Source: Coriobacteriia bacterium (lineage in GTDB: Bacteria > Actinomycetota > Coriobacteriia > Anaerosomatales > JAUVQN01). Taken from it: a stretch of 6,459 nt of DNA. The notes beneath the pieces were generated by a model. It was not told the origin of the DNA and made no database searches. It worked only from the letters and a program-made list of their open reading frames with translations. A program made the translations under genes and the position numbers. Location: positions 1-6,459 of the forward strand of contig JAUVQN010000080.1 of NCBI GenBank assembly GCA_030598125.1, read 5' to 3'. Shown in pieces: positions 1 through 5,658 of the stretch; position 1 is the stretch's first letter, and every line of letters begins with the position of its first letter.

Positions 1-1402
1 CAAGGTGGATCTCCCTTCGGCGGAACCGGAGCGCGTGCGACGTGAGATCGAGGAGGCCGTCGCGATCCCCGCTGATGAGGCGATCCTGACGTCGGGCAAG
101 ACGGGAGAGGGCGTCGAGGAGGTACTGGAGGCGGTCGTGCACCGGGTGCCTCCTCCCGTAGGTGACCCCGAGGCTCCTTTGAAGGCGCTCATCTTCGACT
201 CGTACTTCGACACCTATCGCGGAGTCGTCGCGTTCGTCCGGATCGTGGACGGTTCGGTGGGCAAGGGTGACGACGTCCTGCTGATGGCGACCGGTACGAA
301 GACGGAGATCGAGGAGGTCGGCGTCCTCACGCCGTCTCCGGTGCCCGTCGAGCGGCTCGGGGTCGGTGAGGTCGGCTATCTCATCTGCGGTCTGAAGGAC
401 CCCGGTCTCGTCAAGGTGGGCGACACCGTCACGACCGTCCGGCGGGGCGCGGAGGAGCCGCTGCCCGGGTACCGCGAAGTGAAGCCCATGGTCTTCACCG
501 GTCTCTTCCCGCTCGACGGTGACCAGTATCCTGAGCTCAGGGACGCGCTGGACAAGCTCCGGCTCAATGACCCGTCGCTGGTGTACGAGCCCGAGAACTC
601 CCACGCTCTCGGGTTCGGCTTCCGCTGCGGTTTCCTGGGGCTGCTCCACACCGAGATCGTGAAGGAGCGCCTCGAGCGCGAGTTCGATCTCGAGCTTCTC
701 GCCACCGCGCCCTCGGTCGAGTATCGCGTGAAGAAGACCGACGGCTCCGAGTTGAGCGTCCATGCACCCGCGGATCTCCCCGACATGGTCGAGATCGAGG
801 AGATCACCGAGCCGTACCTGAAGGCCACGGTGCTCGTGCCGCCGGACTTCGTCGGCGCCATCATGGACCTCGCCGAAGGACGGAGGGCGGACTTCCTCGA
901 CATGCAGTACCTGTCGGAGAACACCGTGGACCTGCACTACGAGATCCCGCTCTCCGAGATCATCATGGACTTCTACGACCAACTGAAGTCGAGGACGCGT
1001 GGCTACGCTTCGCTCGACTACGAGCACATCGGCTATCGCCCTTCGGATCTCGTGAAACTCGACATCCTGCTCGCCGGGAAGCCCGTGGACGCGCTCTCCT
1101 TCATCGTGCACAAGGACAAGGCGTACGACCGAGGCAGGACCCTTACCGAGCGACTCCGGGAGATCATCCCGCGCCAGATGTTCGACGTGCCGATCCAGGC
1201 CGCGGTGGGCAGCCGCATCATCGCTCGCGAGACCGTGAGGGCGAAGCGCAAGGACGTCCTCGCCAAGTGCTATGGCGGCGACGTCTCGCGGAAGCGGAAG
1301 CTCCTGGAGAAGCAGAAGAAGGGGAAGAAGCGCATGAAGGCCGTGGGCACCGTCGAGGTACCCCAGGAGGCCTTCATGGCGATCCTCAAGGTCGATGAGT
1401 GA
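1..1402 (+). CDS. lepA: Elongation factor 4 (LepA), C-terminal part; 5' end outside window
   Basis: LepA/EF4 is a ribosome-binding translational GTPase related to EF-G, implicated in back-translocation or in translation initiation and 30S assembly. The window opens within the G4 motif: base 1 fits the last base of an Asn codon and the next codons read K-V-D-L-P, matching NKxD. About 466 residues are present; against a usual length near 600, roughly 130 N-terminal residues (P-loop, switch regions) lie upstream. Visible in order are the rest of the G domain with the SGKTGEGV segment, the beta-barrel domain II (LIFDSYFDTYRGVV), domain III with the strongly conserved ALGFGFRCGFLGLLH stretch (near bases 602-646), the domain V region (SRTRGYASLDYE) and the basic LepA-specific C-terminal domain ending GTVEVPQEAFMAILKVDE. 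The GTG at base 5 is an internal valine codon, not a start. The end is complete and overlaps hemW by 8 bases, suggesting co-translation. Confidence 0.97.
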   Translation, partial: KVDLPSAEPERVRREIEEAVAIPADEAILTSGKTGEGVEEVLEAVVHRVPPPVGDPEAPLKALIFDSYFDTYRGVVAFVRIVDGSVGKGDDVLLMATGTKTEIEEVGVLTPSPVPVERLGVGEVGYLICGLKDPGLVKVGDTVTTVRRGAEEPLPGYREVKPMVFTGLFPLDGDQYPELRDALDKLRLNDPSLVYEPENSHALGFGFRCGFLGLLHTEIVKERLEREFDLELLATAPSVEYRVKKTDGSELSVHAPADLPDMVEIEEITEPYLKATVLVPPDFVGAIMDLAEGRRADFLDMQYLSENTVDLHYEIPLSEIIMDFYDQLKSRTRGYASLDYEHIGYRPSDLVKLDILLAGKPVDALSFIVHKDKAYDRGRTLTERLREIIPRQMFDVPIQAAVGSRIIARETVRAKRKDVLAKCYGGDVSRKRKLLEKQKKGKKRMKAVGTVEVPQEAFMAILKVDE

Positions 1403-2621
1403 GGGACGGACGCCGGAGCGGGAACGCGACGAGGACGCGTCGGCGGAGCAGCGGATCGAGCACCTCTACGTCCACGTCCCGTTCTGCTGCTCGCGCTGTG
1501 CGTACTGTGATTTCCACACGCTGACGATCGACGACCGTGCGGCCGATCCCCGAGTGCAGCGGTTCTGCGAGCGCGCCGTCGAGGTCGTCGTCGAGCAGGC
1601 GGAACGAGGCGTCGTCGGTGATGTGGAGACCGTGTACTTCGGCGGCGGGACGCCCTCCGCGCTCGCCGGCGCGCTCGGGCCTCTGGTGGAGCGGATCGTG
1701 AGCGCGGTACGCGCGCGTCCCGGTGCGGAGATCACGGTCGAGGCGAACCCGGACACCTCGGACGTGGCGTCGTTCGAGGCGATGCGCCGAGGCGGTGTCA
1801 CCCGGGTGAGCGTGGGCGCGCAGTCGTTCGACGATGAGGTCCTCGAGACGCTCGGAAGACGACACGACGCCGATGCGGCTCTCCGCGCGCTCGATGACGC
1901 TCGACGCGTCGGATTCGACGTGTCTGCCGACCTCATGTGCGGTGTCCCGGGCCAGACCATGGCGTCGTGGGAGCGCACGCTCGAGACCGCACTCGAGGAA
2001 GGCCTCGAGCATGTGTCCGTGTATCCCCTCGGTCTCGAGGAGGGCACGCCGCTCGCTCGGGCAGTCCGGGAGGGCCGCGCGCGAGGACCCGACGAGGATA
2101 TCGCCGCGTCCATGCTCGAGCTCGCCGAGCACGTGCTCGAAGCGGCCGACCTTGCACGCTATGAGATCTCGAACTACGCCGTGCCGGGTCGCGAGTCACG
2201 CCACAACACCTCGTACTGGGTGGGCGCGCCATACGTGGGGGTCGGGCCGTCCGCAGCGAGTATGTGCGGACCGTCTGTGGCGGGCCGCACGGGGGCGGGA
2301 CTCTCGTGCGAGTCAGGGACGGAACGCGTGCGATTCGTCGTGGGGGAGGGTCTGGAGGCCTTCGACGAGGGCGCGCTGGGCCGGCTTCGCGAGGTCGAGT
2401 GCATGACGGGGAGGGAAGCCGACGTCGAGGACGTGGTCCTTGGCCTTCGGCTTGCAGCCGGCGTGACGGCGCGGCGCGCGGACGCCGCCGGTGTGCTCGG
2501 GGCGCTCGAGGAGATGGAGGATCGGGGCCTCCTGGTCCGTTCGAGCGAAGGGTTCCGTCTGCATGGGCGCGGGTGGCTCCTCGCCAACGAGGTGTTCGGC
2601 GCCGTGTGGGCGCTTCGATGA
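1395..2621 (+). CDS. hemW: Heme chaperone HemW, radical SAM family (formerly annotated as HemN-like coproporphyrinogen III oxidase)
   Basis: This 408-residue protein belongs to the HemN/HemW radical SAM family. HemW binds heme and a [4Fe-4S] cluster and is thought to deliver heme to membrane respiratory proteins; it is not a true coproporphyrinogen dehydrogenase. The cluster motif is C31-x3-C35-x2-C38 followed by D-F, so the fourth cysteine of genuine HemN (CxxxCxxCxC) is absent. GGGTPS (83-88) and EANP (116-119) are SAM-binding radical SAM elements. HNTSYW (270-275) matches the HNxxYW motif associated with heme binding in HemW. The C-terminal region (LLANEVF) is the family's usual end. E. 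coli HemW is about 378 residues; the extra length is mainly a charged 23-residue leader. No alternative start codon lies between this ATG and the LYVHVPF segment. The ATG overlaps the lepA stop (ATGAGTGA), and only a close AAGG (1388-1391) precedes it, so translational coupling is likely. Confidence 0.94.
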   Translation: MSEGRTPERERDEDASAEQRIEHLYVHVPFCCSRCAYCDFHTLTIDDRAADPRVQRFCERAVEVVVEQAERGVVGDVETVYFGGGTPSALAGALGPLVERIVSAVRARPGAEITVEANPDTSDVASFEAMRRGGVTRVSVGAQSFDDEVLETLGRRHDADAALRALDDARRVGFDVSADLMCGVPGQTMASWERTLETALEEGLEHVSVYPLGLEEGTPLARAVREGRARGPDEDIAASMLELAEHVLEAADLARYEISNYAVPGRESRHNTSYWVGAPYVGVGPSAASMCGPSVAGRTGAGLSCESGTERVRFVVGEGLEAFDEGALGRLREVECMTGREADVEDVVLGLRLAAGVTARRADAAGVLGALEEMEDRGLLVRSSEGFRLHGRGWLLANEVFGAVWALR

Positions 2622-2639
2622 GGGCGCGTTCTGCGCGCG

Positions 2640-2668
2640 TTGACGTCAGTCACCCTCGCCCCTACCAT
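2640..2668 (+). promoter_or_regulatory. Predicted sigma-70-type promoter of the hrcA operon
   Basis: TTGACG at 2640-2645 (5 of 6 matches to the -35 consensus) and TACCAT at 2663-2668 (4 of 6 matches to the -10) are separated by exactly 17 bases. They lie in the only real intergenic gap of the window, just upstream of the CIRCE operator. Transcription would start near 2674-2676, at the first arm of CIRCE, giving a 5' leader of about 38 bases before the hrcA ATG. This is a prediction from hexamers and context; no start site is known. Confidence 0.72.
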
Positions 2669-2672
2669 CGGT

Positions 2673-2699
2673 CTGGCACTCCGACAGAGAGAGTGCCAG
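2673..2699 (+). promoter_or_regulatory. CIRCE operator (HrcA binding site)
   Basis: CTGGCACTC (2673-2681) and GAGTGCCAG (2691-2699) form a perfect 9-base inverted repeat with a 9-base spacer. The CIRCE consensus is TTAGCACTC-N9-GAGTGCTAA. The core GCACTC/GAGTGC and the spacer length are exact, and both arms carry the same changes at outer positions 1 and 3, so symmetry is retained in a GC-richer form. It starts 4 bases after the predicted -10 and ends 13 bases before the hrcA ATG. This is the expected place for HrcA to block transcription of its own operon, with relief on heat shock when the GroE chaperonin, which keeps HrcA active, is titrated by unfolded proteins. Confidence 0.95.
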
Positions 2700-2704
2700 C
2701 GAGT

Positions 2705-2710
2705 GGAGAG
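2705..2710 (+). promoter_or_regulatory. Ribosome binding site of hrcA
   Basis: GGAGAG lies just upstream of the ATG at 2713, with four bases between GGAG and the start codon. It supports this ATG, which also places the N-terminal MNERRKRIL segment exactly where HrcA proteins begin. Confidence 0.7.
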
Positions 2711-2712
2711 CG

Positions 2713-3732
2713 ATGAACGAGAGACGAAAGAGGATCCTGGGAGCGCTCGTGCAGGAGTACGTGCGCAGCGCGCAGCCTGTCTCGTCACAGGTCCTGGTGG
2801 ACCGGCACGATCTCGCGTGCTCACCGGCGACGGTCAGGAACGAGCTGTCCGCGCTCGAGGAGTCGGGCCATGTCTATCAGCCGCACGTCTCGGCCGGCCG
2901 GATGCCGACGGACCTCGGCTATCGCGTCTTCGTGGACGCGATGGCAGGCAGGTACGGCGACGATCTGACGGCTGACGAGGTGGAGGCTGTCCAGTTGCGC
3001 TACTCCGCCGTCGAGAGCGGACTGCAGGGACTCCTCTCCGAGACCGCCGAGCTCGTCGCGCGTCTGACGAGCCACGTTGCGGTCGTCGTCTCGCCCAGTG
3101 TGCGCAGGCATCGCGTCCGCCGGATCGACCTCGTGACGATCGGTGAGGAGCACGTGCTCGCGGTGGTCATCACCGATCGGGGCGAGGTGCTCAAGCGGCA
3201 TGTCAGGATCGCCGGCGGCGTCTCAGACGTCGATGTGGAGGCCGCGGAGGAGGAGCTGAGGGCGTCCGTCGTCGGCAAGACGGCGGAAGACGCCCGTCGA
3301 GCCTCCGCTGTGGGCGGTATCGACGTGCGCCAGGGTATCTCGCGGACCGTGCTGACCGAGCTCATCGGCTCTCTCGACGATCTGGAACAGGGTCCCCTCT
3401 ATCACGTCGGTACGCAGGCCCTGCTCGAGGAGCCTGAGTTCGAGGATCCCGTCATGGTCCGGTCTCTGGTCGGTCTGCTCGAGGATGGCCTCGTCCTCGC
3501 CGGTGTGCTGTCCGACGCACTCCGGCGTCACGAGGTGCTCGTGCGCATCGGCGCCGAGAACCGTGAAGACGCGCTCGACCACATGAGCGTGGTGGCGTCC
3601 ACGTACGACGCCGCGGGCGCGGAGGGCGTCGTGGGTCTGCTTGGCCCGACGCGCATGGACTATGCACGCGCCATCACCACGGTGCGACTGGTCGCGGACG
3701 AGCTGTCGGGCTCGCTCGCCTCGACCGACTGA
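2713..3732 (+). CDS. hrcA: Heat-inducible transcription repressor HrcA
   Basis: HrcA is a dimeric cytoplasmic repressor that binds CIRCE and controls groE/dnaK-type chaperone genes. The 339-residue length is normal for the family (about 340). The N-terminal winged helix-turn-helix is clear: RRKRILGALVQEYV (5-18), QPVSSQVL (21-28), SPATVRNEL (37-45, recognition region), then SAGRMPTD (60-67) and GYRVFVD (69-75), all family signatures. The middle GAF-like and dimerization region is more variable. The C-terminal end has the conserved IGAENRED and LLGPTRMDYARAITTV segments. A CIRCE element and promoter directly upstream indicate autoregulation. The gene is followed after 22 bases by dnaJ, without grpE or dnaK between them. 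This resembles the actinobacterial arrangement, known from Streptomyces, where hrcA is paired with a second dnaJ while dnaK-grpE-dnaJ lie elsewhere. All key DNA-binding segments appear intact. Confidence 0.97.
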   Translation: MNERRKRILGALVQEYVRSAQPVSSQVLVDRHDLACSPATVRNELSALEESGHVYQPHVSAGRMPTDLGYRVFVDAMAGRYGDDLTADEVEAVQLRYSAVESGLQGLLSETAELVARLTSHVAVVVSPSVRRHRVRRIDLVTIGEEHVLAVVITDRGEVLKRHVRIAGGVSDVDVEAAEEELRASVVGKTAEDARRASAVGGIDVRQGISRTVLTELIGSLDDLEQGPLYHVGTQALLEEPEFEDPVMVRSLVGLLEDGLVLAGVLSDALRRHEVLVRIGAENREDALDHMSVVASTYDAAGAEGVVGLLGPTRMDYARAITTVRLVADELSGSLASTD

Positions 3733-3742
3733 CGCCGGGACG

Positions 3743-3749
3743 GAAGGGG
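3743..3749 (+). promoter_or_regulatory. Ribosome binding site that fixes the dnaJ GTG start
   Basis: GAAGGGG at 3743-3749 sits 5 bases before the GTG at 3755. The same frame stays open upstream, with ATG codons inside the hrcA 3' end, but those would add about 38 residues with no DnaJ similarity. The GTG start puts the J-domain KDYYQLLDV segment at residues 6-14, as in other DnaJ proteins, so it is preferred. Confidence 0.75.
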
Positions 3750-3754
3750 ACCGA

Positions 3755-4873
3755 GTGTCGTCCGGCATCAAGGACTACTACCAGCTGCTCGACGTAGAGA
3801 AGGGCTGTTCCGAAGAGGATATCCGGCGCGCGTTCCGCGGCAAGGCGCGGGAGTGCCATCCGGACGTGTGCCCGGACGGCGACGGCGAGGAGCGCTTCAA
3901 GCAGATCAACGAGGCCTACGAGGTGCTCTCGGACCCGCGCAAGCGGGAGGTCTACGATCGCTTCGGCACGACGGATCCGCGCGTCGGCAGGTCCGGCGGC
4001 TTCGGGGACGTGCCCTTCGAGGACATCTTCGGCATGGGAATGGAGGATGTCTTCTCCATGTTCTTCGGCGGCGGGGGAGGCCGACGGCAGGTCCGGCTGC
4101 ACGGTCGCGACATGACCGCGAGCGTCACCGTCACGCTCGAGGAGGTCGCCACCGGTGTGGAGAAGGAGCTGGAGTACACGCGGGAGGCGCCGTGCGCGGC
4201 GTGCGAGTCGAAGGGCACGGTCGACGGCTCTGTCGTCACGTGCCCCGACTGCCAGGGCGCGGGGCGGAGACGAGTGGTACGGCAGACGGTCCTCGGCTCC
4301 ATGCAGACGGTCACGGCGTGCGAGCGGTGCGGCTCGTTGGGCCAGGTCGTCGACAAGCCGTGTCGGGAGTGCGGCGGCACGGGCCGGCTGCGGATGCGGG
4401 AGCGGGTGTCGATCACCGTTCCTCCCGGAGTGCGGGACGGTGCGCCGATCGCTCTCGGCGGGCGCGGTGAAGCGGGGTTGCGCGGGGCCCAGGCGGGCGA
4501 TCTTGTCGTGGGCGTGCGGGTGGCGCAGCACGAGCACCTGCTCCGGGACGGCGCCGACCTCCACGTGAGGATACGCATACCGTTCGTCCGCGCAGCGCTC
4601 GGAGGTGCTGTGCGGGTGCAAGGCCTCTACCAGGGGGAAGAAGAGGTCGAGGTACCCGCGGGCACGCAGAGCGGGGACACCGTGCGCATCAAGAACAGGG
4701 GTCTGCCGAGAGCGAGCGGAGGCGGCTACGGCAGTCTGCACGTCCACGTGGTCGTGGAGACGCCCGAGAAGCTGAGCGGCGAGCAGAAGCGGCTGCTGGA
4801 GGAGTACGAGCGCACGCTCGGCGATGACCCGGTCCGGCGCGACCGTGTGCGGGAGTGGCTCGGGGACCGATGA
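3755..4873 (+). CDS. dnaJ: Chaperone protein DnaJ (type I Hsp40), DnaJ2-like
   Basis: DnaJ delivers unfolded clients to DnaK and stimulates its ATPase. With the GTG start the protein has 372 residues, a normal length. Domain order is complete: J-domain (about 5-70) with HPD at 35-37; a short Gly/Phe region (71-109) with FEDIFG (88-93) and a GGGGG run; a zinc-finger region with four CxxC pairs at C147/C150, C163/C166, C189/C192 and C203/C206; and the C-terminal substrate-binding and dimerization region. Repeats two and four (CPDCQGAG, CRECGGTG) are canonical CxxCxGxG. Repeats one and three (CAACESKG, CERCGSLG) have Ser for the first Gly, but all eight zinc cysteines remain. The J-domain has three cysteines (C18, C34, C39); C39 replaces the usual Asn of HPDxNPD. 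The gene sits 22 bases after hrcA and overlaps rsmE by 4 bases, so it probably belongs to the CIRCE-controlled operon. The DnaJ2 paralogue assignment is inferred from context. Confidence 0.95.
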   Translation: MSSGIKDYYQLLDVEKGCSEEDIRRAFRGKARECHPDVCPDGDGEERFKQINEAYEVLSDPRKREVYDRFGTTDPRVGRSGGFGDVPFEDIFGMGMEDVFSMFFGGGGGRRQVRLHGRDMTASVTVTLEEVATGVEKELEYTREAPCAACESKGTVDGSVVTCPDCQGAGRRRVVRQTVLGSMQTVTACERCGSLGQVVDKPCRECGGTGRLRMRERVSITVPPGVRDGAPIALGGRGEAGLRGAQAGDLVVGVRVAQHEHLLRDGADLHVRIRIPFVRAALGGAVRVQGLYQGEEEVEVPAGTQSGDTVRIKNRGLPRASGGGYGSLHVHVVVETPEKLSGEQKRLLEEYERTLGDDPVRRDRVREWLGDR

Positions 4874-5658
4874 CGGCGCCGAGGTTCTTCGTGGACGACC
4901 CTCCGGTCGACGGTGACGTCGTGCTCTCCGAGCGGGACGCGCATCACGCGCGTACCGTACTGCGCATGCACGAGGGCGACGCCGTGGTGCTCGTGGACCC
5001 GCGAGGGCGAGAGTATGCGGGTCGACTCGAGCGGGTAGATGGAGAACGTCTCGAGGTAGCCGTCCTCGAGCGACTTCCGACCCGAACGCCGGCATCGCAC
5101 GCGGTCCTCTTCCAGTGTCTCGGGAAGGGCCGGAAGATGGACCAGGTCGTGCGGCAGGCGACCGAGCTGGGTGCCGCCGCGATCGTGCCGGTGGTGAGCG
5201 ACCGGACGGTCGTGCGGGCGGGCGAGGGCGGCTGGTCCGGGAAACTGGCGCGCTGGCAGCGCATCGCGGTGGAGGCCGCCAAGCAGTCGCGGCGACACGA
5301 CGTACCGGAGGTGCGAGAGCCGGTCGCTCTCGGGCAAGCCGCGCAGGAGCTCGCGTCGCTCGAGGGCGCGGTCGTGCTCTGGGAAGGTCCCGGCGGGGAG
5401 CCCGTGGGCGCCGCGGTCGAGGCGCTCGGCCTCGGGGTTGGGGATCGTGTGGGGGTCCTGGTGGGCCCCGAGGGAGGGCTCAGCGACGAAGAGGCGGCCC
5501 TGCTCCGGGCCTCCGGAGCGCGGCTCGTGTCGCTGGGACCGCTGATCCTGCGGACAGAGACCGCCGGCGTCGTGGGTCTCGCGCTGACGCTCGGCGCGCT
5601 CGGCGGGCTCGCGCCGGATGGGGTCGCGGGCGGCGGGACAGGCTCGAGGGATGACTGA
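4870..5658 (+). CDS. rsmE: 16S rRNA (uracil-1498-N3)-methyltransferase RsmE
   Basis: RsmE uses S-adenosylmethionine to methylate N3 of U1498 in helix 44 of 16S rRNA, near the decoding site, acting on assembled 30S subunits. The 262-residue protein shows the family layout: an N-terminal PUA-like RNA-binding domain (PRFFVDD at 4-10, HHARTVLRM further on), then the SPOUT trefoil-knot domain with KGRKMDQVVRQATELG, RWQRIAVEAAKQSRR, GPEGG (199-203, followed by LS) and LGPLILRTETA (222-232), the knot and SAM-binding signatures. E. coli RsmE is 243 residues; a Gly-rich tail after about residue 245 explains part of the difference. The ATG overlaps the dnaJ stop as ATGA (4870-4873), with CGGGGA at 4861-4866 as a weak ribosome site. 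A slightly earlier in-frame GTG at 4855 would add five residues and is less likely. There is no prmA between dnaJ and rsmE, unlike in many Bacillota. Confidence 0.95.
   Translation: MTAPRFFVDDPPVDGDVVLSERDAHHARTVLRMHEGDAVVLVDPRGREYAGRLERVDGERLEVAVLERLPTRTPASHAVLFQCLGKGRKMDQVVRQATELGAAAIVPVVSDRTVVRAGEGGWSGKLARWQRIAVEAAKQSRRHDVPEVREPVALGQAAQELASLEGAVVLWEGPGGEPVGAAVEALGLGVGDRVGVLVGPEGGLSDEEAALLRASGARLVSLGPLILRTETAGVVGLALTLGALGGLAPDGVAGGGTGSRDD

Noticed and set aside
5..7. GTG at base 5 as the start of lepA
   Set aside because: It is the Val of the NKVD GTPase motif; LepA needs about 130 more residues upstream, so the gene is cut by the window edge.
1483..1513. Extra cysteine C32 next to the HemW cluster motif (FCCSRC) as a possible HemN-type fourth ligand
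   Set aside because: The additional cysteine in true HemN lies after the third cysteine (CxC). Here that position is Phe, and the HNxxYW motif supports HemW, so C32 is more likely incidental.
2624..2638. Hairpin GCGCG-TTCTG-CGCGC just after hemW as a possible terminator
   Set aside because: The stem is only 5 bases, of alternating GC that is common in this sequence, and no T-run follows; the -35 of the next promoter begins two bases later.
3674..5095. Minus-strand open frame of about 470 codons opposite dnaJ
   Set aside because: Arg/Ala/His-rich translation with no domain, covering a gene with intact J-domain and zinc-finger motifs; a shadow frame.
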